A stretch of 61,949 nucleotides of DNA from Purshia tridentata (lineage: Eukaryota > Streptophyta > Magnoliopsida > Rosales > Rosaceae): the NCBI GenBank assembly GCA_003254885.1, contig QANT01006763.1, forward strand, positions 1-61,949. The letters are read 5' to 3'. The translations under genes and the position numbers were made by a program. The notes beneath the pieces were generated by a model. It was not told the origin of the DNA, did no database searches, and saw nothing but the letters and a program-made list of their open reading frames with translations. Shown one piece after another: positions 23,898-38,500 of the stretch. Every line of letters begins with the position of its first letter. The stretch's first letter is position 1.

Positions 23898-25387
23898 CAC
23901 CATCTTTGCTTGCAGCATTGTCTTCCTTTTTCTTTGCTTATGTTGATTCGGCAGGTCTTGCTTGCCTCAGTTTTGCAATCTCACAGTTTTAGGACGAAGT
24001 TTATTGGGCTTCTAGTGAGACCGAGTCAAATGCTCCTGCAGTATCTGATAGTGTCTAGTATACTAAAAATGAATTTATTTTTTTTCCGCTTTTTTCTTTT
24101 ATTAACTCCACGGAAGGACACAATAGCATTATCAATGAAAATTTTTGCTTCTTACCAAAAAAAACACAATAAACCTTATTTCATTTTTGAGATAATCAAT
24201 TTGGGTAAACTGCGTTTTTGTTCCCGATGTTTTAAAAATTGTCAATTTAATTCCAATTATTAATATTTCTTTGACTTGGGGTTAGAGTCTTGGATGTCAA
24301 ACCTAACTAGCAAGACTCAGGCCATTATATAGATTATAATGTAAAGTTTTCCTCAAATCAAACAGGTTTTACTGAGTAATTATCAACTAGATGCCTCTAT
24401 TAATTACGTTGGATAGTTGAACCTTATCTTGGAGAAAATGGCCAATGAACCACACTCTAGTCCTTATTTCTTTTACATAAAACCATGCCAAGTACTGGAG
24501 CCTACAATTTATATTTGTGCCAATTGCTCTAAAAGACTTCATCTGCTTGATCAAGAAATGATCTCATGCGCACTAACTAGCTTGTAGTCTAGCAGTAGTT
24601 TTTTCTACAATATTCTCCAGTTCAAATTTCTCCTCTCCAAATATAAAAAGAATAAAAAGCGTTTTAATTAAAAACCCAAATAAAAAAGATTTTAACCTAA
24701 ATCCAGCCCAAATTATTTATCGAACGCTTGGCGGCTTGCAGATGCAGGTCATACATCTACAACCAAATCTGTGTATGCAAGCAAAATCATGCATCTGCAA
24801 GCAAAAAATATGAATCTATAAGCAAAAAGATGCATATGCAAGCAAAAAAATCTTCCTGGATCAGCAAGCATTTTAAAAAAAATGTAATGATTTTATTTTT
24901 GACATAATTATGGATTATCAATTTGTCACTGACAGATAATAATAGTTATAGACTACACAGAATAACAGAACCAAATGCATTATATGCAAGCATTTGCTTG
25001 ACGAGCAAACTTGAAAGTGGACTGGCTTAAAAAAAATTTCAGTACCCTTTGTTGTTTGTCACTCTATTTTTTATTTGATTAAGAGCAATTATTCAAACCA
25101 TCGATGAAAAACTTTGGTTCTAGAATTTCGTTATTTATTAATTTATTTTCTAATTTGACCCTAATAAACTCGAATACATTATCAAGGAGCGGTAAGTAAT
25201 AAATTAAAAAAGAAAAAATGATGAAGTGGTGTACGCGGTAACGCGGTGGTAAACGAACAGTGAACTGGTGTCGGATAACGGCCAACCCAATAAAATTCAA
25301 CAACCACCCATTTGATATGAACCAACACACTAGTGAGTGAAAGAATATTAGAAGAAAAAGGAACTCAATAAGCTCCAAATCTCAGCT
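23898..25387. other. AT-rich intergenic region upstream of the oxidoreductase
   Basis: No gene recognised. A degenerate tandem array lies at about 24740-24870. The last ~200 bases (GC-richer, with several ACGCGG motifs at 25230-25260) are the likely oxidoreductase promoter and leader. Confidence 0.4.
24740..24870 (+). repeat. degenerate short tandem repeat (ATGCA..GCAAGCAAAA)
   Basis: Several imperfect copies, spaced about 20-24 bases apart, share a core like TGCAAGCAAAA preceded by ATGCAT or ATCTGC. Spacing and identity are too loose for a CRISPR array, and the host is eukaryotic. It is best read as a decayed minisatellite. Confidence 0.6.
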
Positions 25388-28300
25388 ATGGCTGCTGCTT
25401 CTAATATAGTGAAGTATGGGATTGTAGGGGTGGGCATGATGGGTCGAGAGCACCTCATCAATTTGTACCATCTTCGCACCCAAGGCGTGGCCGTGGTAGC
25501 CATAGCTGACCCCCATGTTCCTTCCCAGAAGCTTGCCCTTGACTTGGCCAAGTCTTTTGATTGGCCTATAAAGGTATGGTGGGATACTATGCTAGCTAGC
25601 TATTACGACTGTCTGCTATGGTTCACCTCCAAAACCTTATTGTGGCTGATTGTGTGTGGAACTAAGCCAAGGTTTTTTAGTACACTATGATCAATTAAGG
25701 GCTATTACTGTCTGATCTTACCTCGTATGAATTTCTTTTTCTTGTTACTAATCACCATACTGTTTTAAAAGGTTTGAATTGCAATGGGCAATGATCATAC
25801 TTTCAATTCCATGATTTCTTTCCATGTTTTTGATATATTTTATCAAGGATATATATCATTATGACTTTCAGCCTTTTAAAGGTTTTTTCAGGACACAAGG
25901 AGCTATTGGACAGCCTGGTCTGTGATGTGGTGGTGGTGTCAACTCCAAATATGACCCATTATCAAATTCTAATGGATATCATTGACCACCCCAAACCCCA
26001 CCATGTACTAGTGGAGAAGCCATTGTGTACCACGGTTGCTCACTGCAAAGAGGTTTGTCAGTCAGAAGTACTGATAATTCTACTTGCATCTCATCTTTTT
26101 AAATAACACATTACATTACCTTTGATACATAAGGTGGAAAAATGTGTTTTTAGCATAATCCTTCTTAATGCACTACATTATAAAATCAAATTGAGTCGAA
26201 TAGAAGGTTTTGATATCGTCTATATTTCTTCTTGTTCCCGGTGACATGGACTTTTGAGTTGGTTTTGTTTTGTCAAAGGCCCATAATGCAAGGAACGAAT
26301 GCAGTAAACTTGCAGTTAAATCACAATAATCAGCTGAGAATATTGGCCAGGGATTCATATTCTTTACACATTGTTGTCGATTTCTGGGTCCAGTAGTGCT
26401 AGATTTAGCCGTATCTTACTTAGTCTGACATCTTTTGGGTTAACTGATTTAGCACATAATATTGACAAAATGATGTTTAATGTCTGATCCTGTAGTCTGG
26501 TTCTGGTTGCATTGCTATGGTCATGGATAGTGAGTGTTTGTTACTGATTGAGATTCAAATCATTTTTGTTGAAGTTGTAGTGATTAGTTGTAGATGACTG
26601 CCCCTAAGTAGCAGGAGAAAAGCAGTTATAAGAAATGCAAGAACATTGGTACGGAAATGGATTCCTTTTTTTGCTGTAAGTTGGTGTCCAACCTGATGCA
26701 AACATCCTTTGAAGTATGACAATGGTTTTTTAATTTTTTTTTTCATTAACAGTGAATGACTACACAAACATACACTGAGATGCATATATTTGTACATATA
26801 CACAGATGTCACAGAATATGTTACTAGTGCTTTATCTTGATGTGGTACTTCTACAGCACTTTCATTCATGTTGGTCTCTGCCATCTTTGGTTTTTTCCTT
26901 TCTTTATTTCTTGGTGGGAAGAGGGAGGGAAAAGGGGGGGTGGGGGTGGTTGGTGGTGGGTTGGCGGCTAAAGTTTTTCTACCATCTTCATTTGTATTTT
27001 CGTTCCTCTAAATAAGTGATATTGATTTGTATCATATAGTGTCTGGAATTAGGTCGTAAATGCTGCTAGAAAGAGGCAGGATATTCTGGTACAAGTTGGA
27101 CTGGAGTATAGATACATGCCACCTGTTGCTAAACTGATAGATATAGTAAAGGGTGGAAGTCTTGGACTGGTCAAAATGGTGGCAATCCGAGAACATCGGT
27201 TTCCTTTCTTGGTCAAGGTATGTTATGCAACTGAAGTTTCAATACTCATGTTGTATAAGTTGATCTTATTGAATCATGTTCGTAATAGGTCAACAATTGG
27301 AACCGGTTCAATGTTAACTCTGGGGGAACTCTGGTAGAGAAGTGCTGCCACTTCTTTGATCTGATGAGGCTGTTTGCAGGTGCTAATCCTCTTCGTGTGA
27401 TGGCTTCTGGGGCCATTGATGTTAACCACAAAGATGAAATATATGACGGAAAGGTAATTTCATTTTGACTGAGATTTGAAATGTGTTGATTTAATATGCA
27501 TATAATACAATCTCAACTATTGGTTTGTTTTTCGTGAAGGATTACAGTCCTTCAAGAATCAAAAAGTCAAATAAAGAAAATCAAACCGAGCATATTCTTA
27601 GTTAGTCATCTAAAACTGATCCAATGATTTCTGAAAACTAGTAAAAAAGATTGTCTGCCACTCCCAACAATACAATTCACTAGTTAGGGCAAGCATTATA
27701 TTCAAATCAAGAAACCTAGTCTGCGGCTGAAAGACCACTGTCATGCCTATTGCCTGCAAGATGGACTTGATAAGCTTGTTCCATCTCAGGCGAGGAATAT
27801 ATGTTTGTTAAAGTTACAAAGCATAAACATTTTGACTATTTTATTTTAAGGAGCACTAGACATTATTCTTTACATTTTAGTCTTTCTTTCTTTTTTAGGT
27901 ACCAGATATAATTGACAATGCGTATGTTATTGTCGAATTTGACAATGGTTCTCGTGGGATGCTTGACCTTTGTATGTTTGCTGAAGGGAGTAAAAATGAG
28001 CAAGAAATATCTGTTGTTGGTGACATTGGAAAGGTAGTTCTCTATGTCTCCCTCTCTCTCCTACACTCACACGCACAAAATGATGCCCTTACATTTTATT
28101 AAGGTCCTCACTGCCTCATTATAGGTGGTAACTTTTATTGGGAGCTTTTACATGAGTTTCAGGTGGAAGAAGTATGAACCAATGTGACATATTCCATCAT
28201 TGGCGTTTTGTGTTATAATCATTAATTTTCAATTTCTCTGACCTTTCCTGTACCCAGCCATCGTTTAGGTCATGCATACAGGTGCTTTTCCTTTCAATTT

Positions 28301-28697
28301 GATTTAACTATGTTTTTAACAGGGGGAGGCCTTTGTTCCTGAGAGTATTGTACGTTTTGGTACTCGAGTGGCAGGGAGAGATGGTGTCCAGACTTCAAAA
28401 GCTGAGAATGATAAAATAAAGTGGGTTTTCTTTTCCTCTCTTGGTCTCATCTGTTTCATAGTTCAAGCCCCTTTAATGTGATGATTCTAAATCAACTTAT
28501 TTTTCAGATATGCTGGGCTGCATCATGGATCAAGCTATTTGGAACACCTGCACTTCTTGTCTGCAATTAAGGCTAAGGGTGAACAAGGTCCTGCTGTGGA
28601 TTTGCATGATGGACTAGTTTCGGTTGCCATTGGAGTTGCAGCACAGCTTTCCATAGAGAAAGGCCGATTTGTTACAATTGAAGAAGTCCTGAATTAG
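25388..28697 (+). CDS. Gfo/Idh/MocA-family NAD(P)-dependent oxidoreductase
   Basis: Seven exons: 25388-25573, 25882-26052, 27053-27217, 27289-27453, 27899-28033, 28323-28420 and 28508-28697, encoding 369 residues. The N-terminal Rossmann fold has GIVGVGMMG (11-19). The family signature EKP (107-109) follows a STPNMTH strand-loop. The C-terminal alpha/beta domain ([14 protein letters not shown] and later) matches the Gfo/Idh/MocA substrate domain with its conserved His. There is no transit peptide, so it is probably cytosolic. The substrate, presumably a sugar or polyol derivative, is unknown. The exon 2 acceptor is AAAG|GTTTTTT; the nearby TTTCAG would break the frame. From memory this corresponds to the Arabidopsis gene next to MSH4. 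Confidence 0.92.
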
Positions 28698-29460
28698 TGC
28701 AATTGTAAAGGTTCTGTATATATGTCTTGAATCTTGATGTTGCTTTGGTGGGTTGGAACGAAACTCTTCACATTCTCATGCTTGTACCATTTATGGACCT
28801 TGAAAATTCCACAATAGACTTTGCTTTTATGTATGGACCATTTCATTGGAGTTAAAAAAATTTGAATCCTCCCTATGCTAGCAACAGGGACACACATAAG
28901 TCATAGACTCACAACTAATTACGCATGGGCGGCATGGCTCGTTATATTTTTAGTTTTAGTTTTTGCTACAGAAATAAAGAAAAAATATATGGAAGTAATA
29001 GTCTGATTTAATAGTCTGCCAAAAGTCTACAATAATTTGTAACATTTACACAATTAAACTTTTCCCAAAAAATCATGTCTTTTTAGTTTTTAGGAAAATA
29101 ATGTCTTTTTATTTTTTATTAATCAACTATCATCTATGATATGAGCTCAGGACCTTCTTGACAAAGGGGATTGAGTTTACTTACTAGATCAAAAGGGTCA
29201 TCGGCAAGAATTATGCCTTAATTATTTGTTGTTTTTAGAAGTAGTTTTAGACTTTTAGTCCATTGAATTTAGTTCGTTTCTGGTAAAAAATATCTAATAC
29301 TGAAAAATTTATACCTTAATAGTGAAAATGTCAAAAGTGAAGAAACATCTTCACCGTAAAACTTTCGTTGTAGAAGAACCATAAAAAATTGATGCAATTT
29401 CCCATTAATTTCAGGAAGAAATTAAAAAACAAAAAACAAAAAAAACTTGGGCCTGATTTA
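28698..29460. other. intergenic between oxidoreductase and MSH4
   Basis: AT-rich spacer with the oxidoreductase 3' UTR at its start. I see no gene or mobile-element end. Confidence 0.5.
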
Positions 29461-29510
29461 GTGCGCACGCGGCACGTGCCGAGTAACGGTGACTAGTATA
29501 TAAGTAGTTG
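29461..29510 (+). promoter_or_regulatory. MSH4 core promoter: G-box palindrome and TATA box
   Basis: Two perfect palindromes stand in tandem, GTGCGCAC (29461-29468) and GGCACGTGCC (29471-29480). The second holds a CACGTG G-box recognised by bHLH/bZIP factors. A TATATAAG box follows at 29497-29504, 55 bases before the ATG, implying a very short 5' leader. Function is inferred from motif and position. Confidence 0.6.
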
Positions 29511-29558
29511 AAGTAGCTGACTAGAAGAGAAGGTAGCGCGCGCAATACAAAATTACAA

Positions 29559-32500
29559 ATGGAAGACGAAGTAGGAGAGCGATCGAGCTTCGTTATGGGT
29601 CTGATCGAGAACAGAGCTAAGGAGGTAAGCTCTTCCTTCCATCTCTCACGTACCCCTCCGCTTCTTCAATTGTCTTCTTTTCGGAGAAAATGCAGGCAAC
29701 GAAAACAAAAATGTAGAATTTAGAGTTGTATTGTTGTTTGCTATTAGTGCTATGATTTTCAATTTTTGGTTATTTTTGCTAAATTAGTACTGGTTCTCTC
29801 TCTCTCTCTCTCTCTCAACTTGTACGGCTGCTAAACGTTGAACTAGTTTGCGCTCTCGAAATTAATCTTTGAAGCTCTGTGTTAAGCAATTTTGTGAAGC
29901 TGTGATATGCTTCAATGGAGCTTAGTGTTAACTGCATCTTATGGAAAAGATGGAATGAAACTTTGTTCTATTTACTATATAATGAAGACTCAAGTCTTCA
30001 CTTACAAGGAGTGGTCTGATGTAATTGAGGCTGAGATATCTGGTGAAATCAGTCTCTTATGAGCTCAACCGAGATTAGAATTATTCAGATGTAATTTTTC
30101 AAATAAAAAGGAAAAATATTTCCTGTTGAGAAATTAATACGGTAACCTCAATTCCACACATCTCCCTATAGTTTGAATACTCATTTATAACTGGCCTATC
30201 GATTCCACATGTTTTCTCGACTTTTATTTTATAAATGGCTTGAAGAAGTAGGTTTGTGACATTGTACCTAAAATCAGAATTATTTATTACATTTGATTTA
30301 TAGTTCCTGCCAGCTGATTAGGCTGATTAGCTGAAGGTTATCTTCCAGAGACCAACTAATTAGAGAACCTAACGGACACCAAATGTCCTGACAGGTTGGA
30401 GTGGCAGCTTTTGATTTAAGGTTGGCTTCACTGCATCTTTCGCAATACATCGAAACTAGCAGTTCATATCAGAATACAAAAACTTTGCTGCAATTCTATG
30501 ATCCTATGGTCATTATTGTTTCCCCGAACAAGCTGGCACCTGATGGTATGGTTGGAGTTTCAGAATTGGTGGACAAATTTTATGCTACAGTCAAGAAGGT
30601 CATGTTTCTTAATCATTGACAATCAACTGCTCTCGCTCTCTCTCTCTATCTTTCTCTCGCTTTCTCTCTCTCTATTGTTGTGGGTGTAGCTGAGCTACTG
30701 GATGCCCATGAGGTTAGCTCACATATAATAATCACCTGTTTAATCAACTAAATCTTTGTGCTGATTTCTGCAGGTTGTAATGGCCCGTGGTTGCTTTGAT
30801 GACACTAAGGTTATTGGATATTCCTTATCCTTTAATGTTTGCATCATAATGGGTGCTGACTCTTGAATCTCATGGCTTAGAATGACACTGTTGGGTTTCC
30901 AGGGTGCTGTGCTGATTAAAAATCTAGCAGCCAAGGAACCTTCCGCACTAGGATTGGATACTTATTACAAGCAATATTATCTCTGCTTAGCTGCAGCAGC
31001 AGCTACGATTAAGTGGTATTTTCAGAACTTGAGCTATCTAACATTATGATGTTGCCAACTGTAGGTTTTTTTTTTTTTTTTTCTGTTTTCTATTTATTAT
31101 TATATAGGAAGTCCACCATACTTAGAATTGGGGTTTAAGAGTTATTTTTGGCCAGAGGGGTTTAAGAGTTTTATCTAAGCATAAAACAAAGAACATGATA
31201 AATCTTAATATTTATTTCCCTGATGTTTTATGGTCTTATTATAGGTCTCATTAGATAGAGCAAACTATGTATAAATATGCCTTTTCACCTTTTCAGTTTT
31301 CTATATTGAATTTGTTAGTGATATACAAGTTTTAATGTTCTAGCATATTTTGTTCTTGCTTTTTCTTTTGGTAATGAATTGATTGCATGATGCACAGGAT
31401 AGAAGCAGAGAAAGGGGTCATCATTACAAACCACTCATTGGTGGTACGTGTTTAATGATGCATGTATCTTCATGACCTGTAATATAATAATAGAAGAAAG
31501 TTGGCACTTGTATATCCGTAATTTTCTGTCTCTTACAGAAAGATATAAATCAGCAGTCTCTGAGACAGGGCAACAACATTTTTTTTTTCTTTGGCCTTTA
31601 TCTTTAAGCTAAGAACTCCCATCAGTCTGCACTGCTATCCAGCCCTGTTTTTATCTTTACGAGAAATTTTAAAATTAACCTCATTATGCATTTATCCCTT
31701 TCCCAGGTCACTTTTAATGGATCTTTTGCCCATATGAATATTGATGCTACTAGGTAATCTTCCTGTCCATTCTTTGAATATATTTATGGCTGAGTTCCCC
31801 TTTAATGTATCAAATAGGTGATTTTTTACAAACGGTTTGGTATGTTTGTATAAATACGTATGTATTATACGTATTTACATATTGCATCATCATGAATACA
31901 TACATACATACATACAAACAAAAAATATACATAAATACATATTAGGGCAAAGTATAAAAGATTTTAGATCAATTATTTTTTATTTTTAACCTCTTTGGTA
32001 TGATTTTTATAGTTGAAATTTGATGGCAGTGTTCAAAATTTGGAAATCATTGAGCCACTTCATTCTACACTTCGGGGCACAAGCAACAAGAAAAGAAGTT
32101 TGTTAAACATGCTTAAGACAACAAAAACTGTTGGAGGGTATGTGGGGTTGATTTGTCAAATTTATTATCAAGGGTTCAAATATTTTTATTAGTCTACAAG
32201 TTATCTGCTAATGTTTAACTTTGTACTTCTTTGTGGTGGTAGAAATTTATGACTTCAGGTCTGATGTGTAGCAATTAATGACTTCAGGTCTAGACTTCTT
32301 CGTGCCAATCTTTTGCAGCCTTTAAAAGATATTGAAACTATAAATGCGCGTCTAGATTGCCTGGTCAGTTTTGGATACATATTCTCAAATATCTCTTTTA
32401 GAGCTATGTAAAATTCTATCCATTTTAATAGATTTTTGAGGTCTGATTACAAGTACCGGGTCTATTTTTAAGTAGAATTGAAAGGTATTATGTTATGAAT

Positions 32501-35500
32501 TGCAAAGAAGGGTTTTGCATAGACCATGTGTGGATTTTTATTACAATCATCATAGATGTAAACATCAAGATAACAATGATAATTGAAGAATCGTAAATTT
32601 GGAACTGGCATGCAGATGTACATTGTGGTCTACTTTTTTTGCTTTTAAAATACATATAAGGTCCTGAATCTTGAAGTTCCCAAACATAAAAGTGCACTTT
32701 GCAGCAATATTGTTTTTAGATCCTTAGTCTCCTTATTTGATTTTAGGATGAGCTCATGAGCAACGAGCAGCTGTTCTTTGGACTCAGTCAGGTTCTGCGT
32801 AAATTTCCAAAAGAGAGTGGTAATAGTTTGGAATAAAGGAAAAGAAAAATTAACCTAATCGAAGTTAATCCATCTGTTCTATCATTGACAAGTAACTTGT
32901 GCATTCTCTTCTGCAGATAGGGTACTTTGTCACTTCTGCTTCAAGACAAAGAAAGTTACAAATAAAGTCATGGGTCTTGATAATGCTAGAAAAAGCCAGG
33001 TGTTGGTATCAAGCATTATTCTCCTGAAAACTGCTCTAGATGCCTTGCCATTACTCTCAAAGGTAAATTTATTTTCTTTCCTGTGAACATATAAAATTAC
33101 TGTGCTCAAAACATGTTCCAATGTATCAATGTTATTGTTAAATTCTCAGGTTCTTAAAGATGCAAAGAGTTTTCTTCTTGCAAATGTTTACAAGTCTGTA
33201 TGTGAAAATGAGAAGTATGCTGCCATTAGAAAGAGGTTTGCTGCCTATCTTTGATGCTGTCAGTGGAGCTTCTGTAATTTTGTTTCTTGAACATCCTTAA
33301 CTGGTTTGGAATTTGCATTGGAATCTGTTTTTTTGTCTTGAGCTCTTTCATCCTAATAGGGTCGAATTCAGTGACCAGATTATTTCGGGCATAACCTCAG
33401 GGCAATGAACCTCAGCAGCATTATATCCATAATATTCAGTTTTGCTACCTCTATTTCAATACAAAATTACATCAGTTCTACCCTTAGAAAAAACCCTTTA
33501 CTTCTGCTACTAATTAAAACATACAGACTCGCTTTCCAATAATTTTCTTATTGTCTGTTTTAACAATTTCCTCTTATATAAGATGCACATTTTCTGGGAG
33601 TGTCTTTTCTTGCAGTCGTTATGCTCATTTGCAGTGTATAATTGATCCCGATAAGGGGGGAGGTTAATATTAGGTTGACAACAAATTCAAAATTTTTTCT
33701 TAATCTCTTGATATGACTTTGGTATGATGATTATGTTTTTTTCTACAAGCCAAAACACTGTATGTAAAACTTTAGAGAGACATGCACCCAACCCCAAGTG
33801 CTAGGTTAATTTATTCATAAAGTCTATGAGATTCAACCCCAAGGACTAAAGCAGTCATCCTAGGATTACATATGATGCTATGACAGCCTTCATACAGTTT
33901 CAGCATCATTGGAATTTTCATGGTTCCTGCGTCATGTGTTTAATATTCCCATTATACATCATTTTTCAAAACAGATTTTAATGAACTATGAACAATATCA
34001 CTCATTTTCACAAGAAGCTGTATTTGTTTCAGGATAGGGGAGGTGATTGATGAAGATGTGCTTCATGCACGGGTTCCTTTTGTAGCCCGCACACAGCAGT
34101 GTTTTGCTGTCAAGGCTGGAATTGATGGACTTCTGGATATTGCACGGAGATCGTTTTGTGATACCAGTGAAGGTTTTTTTCACTACATATCTAGTTCAAA
34201 TTCTGCTTCTTTTCCTTTTCGTCATGTTCTATTTGCATCTGGATTTCTTATACTTGAGATGAAGTAGTGGGTCAACTTAAATACTTCTCAGTTTTAAATT
34301 AACAGCTATATATAATCTTGCAACCAAGTATCGTGAAGATTTCAAGTTGCCCAATTTGAAGCTCCCATTCAACAATAGGCAGGGGTTTTACTTCAGCATT
34401 CCACAGAAGGACATTCATGGGAAGCTTCCCAGCCAGTTCATTCAGGTTCAGAATAAACTTGCTCTAAAGTACTAACATCTCTTTAGTAGTTGGTTCTCAT
34501 ATGCTTTTGTGACATAGGTCTTGAAACATGGGAACAATATACATTGCTCAACTTTGGAGCTTGCTTCTGTGAGTACTTGATCCAACTTTAATTTATACCA
34601 ATTTTACATACTCTAGGTAATGATTGTTCTATTATCCAAGCCAGTTTATTCTTTTTATTTGAAAAAAATTGTAACTGTCTAATTTCAAGGTTGTATTTGT
34701 ACTGCCTTTATTGTCTGTGGACTGATGACACTTCCTTAATTAGTTACAGTGGTGTTACTCCTATGATAACGAGTCAATATATGAGTGTCTCTGGGGTACG
34801 CATATCAATCTTAGGACAAGTGAATAACATTGGTATTTGATTGAGACTGACTTCGCATCTTAAAACTAGGACTAGCATTAGGTGAAGCAGTTTCACAGAG
34901 ATCATCTTCAGATACAACCATGAATTTTAGGAGGAGTAACTTCAGGGGATACATCTCTTGAAAGAACATAGCTAATCAAGGGGATCATTCATACGAGATC
35001 AAATTAAACAGAAATCTTAGGTATAGGTTTCATCCTAATGTAGGATGTCATCAGTGCTTTTATTTCTTAATTATTGCAACATTTATGTTTTATAGTTTCC
35101 AAGTCAAAAGATGTTTTGTCTTGAATATTTTCTTGCAGATCAATTAATTGTCTTTTTGTTTAACAAAAACAAAGGCCTTCAACCGGACTAAGAGTAATAA
35201 GCAACTTTTCACCCCTTTATTAATGGTTGTAATATATATGAGTGGAGGCCCATTTTTCTTCTATTTTCTAGATGAATCAATCCAAGTTCTATTATCAATG
35301 TTTGTGTGCATGTGTCTATGTTATTGTCAAAGTATTAATAGCATTTCATATCTTTGTAACTTCAATGTGCCATATTCTGGAAAGTCTTACAATTATCTTG
35401 CTGCATTGCATGAAATTTACAGCTAAATGTTAGAAATAAGTCTGCAGCTGCAGAATGCTACATACGGACAGAAATTTGCCTGGAAGGTTGTGCTAAACTT

Positions 35501-38500
35501 GTTGATAAGCATTATACATTTTCTGTATCATAAAAGCTTCAAGTTTTTACTTTTCCTTATTTTCTGAATGGAGCATCTAGGTGTCTCTTTGATCATTAAA
35601 TGCTTAAATCTTAACCTCAATGAGTACGTGCTTTTATATTAAGCAACAACTAAGTTAAAATTTTGAAAGTTTACTAATTTTTTGGTAGAATAACATATGG
35701 GATTGGACTGCCAAACCTTCCTTTTCATCATGTATAAGTTAATTGATATAGGAAGGAAGGAAGTTGGTCCGATCTAAGTGAGCATCAGTTATGAGGGTCC
35801 TGCAACCATCACTCCTGACAGGCTTTATCTACTCATAACTTGAATCTTTCCTTTTGATTGGACTCGGAGTAAATTTTCAGTGCATATTTTATATGGGATT
35901 GCACCCTGAACTGAGGGCCATTAGATTCATCAAACCCTCAAGCCCACTTTTCAATAAAATATATTATAGACATGAGAATTCTTTTTGTGCAGCTTTTTGT
36001 TGTATTTGGCATGTAATGTGCTCTTTTTTGGATTTTCCAAGTAGTTAAACTCATTAGTCTTACCACTGTTATGTGAACGACCACTGAACATCTTGTATAT
36101 TCCCTGCTAATAATACTAGCTGCTGTTGGCACTTATTATATAAATTGCATTGGTCTTGCTGAAGTTTGTAATATCCTTCTCTAGAGTATTTGCTAAATGA
36201 TGACATCTGGACATATATTCTGACCTTTTAAGCTCGTTATTCCTGTGTTACCTTACCTATAAATTTTTCAACTGTTGCAGTGAAATGTAGACACTGATTT
36301 TTATATATAATATGCAGAATTAGTAGATGCCATACGAAAGGATGTTTCTGCACTCACACTACTTGCAGAGGTCTTATGCCTTTTAGATATGATTGTTAAT
36401 TCATTTGCACATGCCATTTCCACAAAGCCTGTGGATCGTTATACTAGACCAGAATTTACAGGCAAGTTAGTTTCTATTGTCTGGCATTAATTCTCTTGAC
36501 TTTGGATGTTCAATAGGGGAAATGCTTGATTCTATCATATTCACTTATAGATAATGGCCCGATGGCAATTGATGCTGGAAGACACCCTATCCTAGAGGGC
36601 ATACACAATGACTTTGTTGTATGTAGTGCTTTATTTTCTATAATTAGACTACTTGTACCAGATTATATCACACATATGAGCCTTTTTTATACTCTCTCCT
36701 CATGAGTTTGCTTGAAATTCGCAGAACATTAGAGCTGATCTTTTTTATTCCTTTTTCCTTGCAGCCCAACAATATCTTTTTATCAGAGGCGTCAAACATG
36801 GTGCTTATCATGGGCCCAAACATGTAAGAAATGCTCTATTCAAAGCGGTTCCTAATACATGAAAATGTTATTTTCTTATGCAGTGTATCTATTCTTTGAC
36901 AATGATTTGTTGAATCCATTTTTCTTACTATGAAAAATAGAAGGCAAATTAGAGTTAAATTGTATAATATTGCCGGCTTCATTAAATTATTAGTTGTTAT
37001 AGGATAGGACTTCTGCATGTGTAAATTAGAAAGAAAATGAGATTAAAGAGTGAAGATGAGAAATCATGTTTTTACCAACAAACAGTAGGCATATAGGTAT
37101 TGGACCATAAGCCTTACCGGCTTTGGCCTGAAATTTCTATATTTGTATGTGTAAATACAAATATTAAGATTTATATAAAGAATGTGATCAATTAGGTTAT
37201 CATTTTGCTTGAGTTTAACTATAGACTATTTCCATCAGGAGTGGAAAGAGCACCTATCTTCAACAAGTGTGTCTCCTAGTGATTCTTGCTCAGATCGGCT
37301 GTTATGTTCCTGCTCGCTTCTCAACTTTAAGGGTTGTTGATCGTATATTTACAAGGATGGGTGCAGTGGATAATCTTGAATCCAACTCTAGTACGGTAAA
37401 TTTTTCATACTTCAAGATCTGAAATATTGAGCCCTGACATCTTTTTACTGATGCAGCTATTTCTATTTAATATGGAATTTTTATAAAGGAATCTTGTAAT
37501 TATCTGTAACAGTTCATGACAGAAATGAAGGAAACAGCTTTTATCATGCAAAATGTCTCCCAAAGGTAGTACACCACAATTTATCTAATCCTTTGAACAT
37601 GCATTAATATCCAGTAATGTTTGGTCTATTTTGGATCCAGGAGTCTGATTGTTATGGATGAACTTGGGAGGGCCACATCTTCCTCTGATGGATTTGCAAT
37701 TGCATGGAGCTGCTGTGAACATTTGCTATCACTGAAAGCGTAACCTCTTTTCCAATTTCCATTTACCAAGATACCATTAGGTTACCTAAGATGAAAGCTT
37801 ATGAGTTCTGAGCATAGATAATTTGGAATGTGGTTCTTTAACAGTTGATAATATGGTTTTCACCATCTGAAACTTCTAAATTATTGTCTTGAAACATACT
37901 ACATAATAAAAAGGATAGCTGAATATTACTACTTAATAAAAAGTTATCTGCATGAATAGATGGCTAACGCCAAGGTACTGGTGTTATGGCAATCACTTGT
38001 TCCTCATAAAACACTGTCTTGTAAGTTTGTAATCCTCCATGACACCTTTCCCAGGACTTATCCCAATAATTGCCTAGTATTTCTGAGATGGGTATTATCA
38101 ATTGAGAATGTGTGGCTACCACCACCAGCAGCAAACAAAAAAGGAAATAAAAAACATAACATACCCCTGCAATATATTTTACAGGAAAACTTGTCATTTA
38201 TTGGCCTTAGTTGTGTGTGTGTGTGTGTGCACATTTGTGTATCTCTAAATGATTGAGCTGTATATATAATTTGCAGTGTGTACATGTGTGTGTGTCTGTG
38301 TCTGTCTGTCTGTCAGTCTGTTTGCCTCCATCTACGATTCTAATGTCATGGCTAATGTCTTAAACGATTTAGACTGTATATATCATTTGCATTGAAGCTT
38401 AAGGCTTCCAATCATGCTATCATTTTGAAAATCTTGTCGCATGGTTCCAAACTTGTTAAGCATACATATGCAATGGTTTCTACTAGAATTTTTTTCAATT

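Noticed and set aside
24740..24870. CRISPR-like spaced repeats
   Set aside because: Units are degenerate, spacers are too short and irregular, and the genome is eukaryotic.
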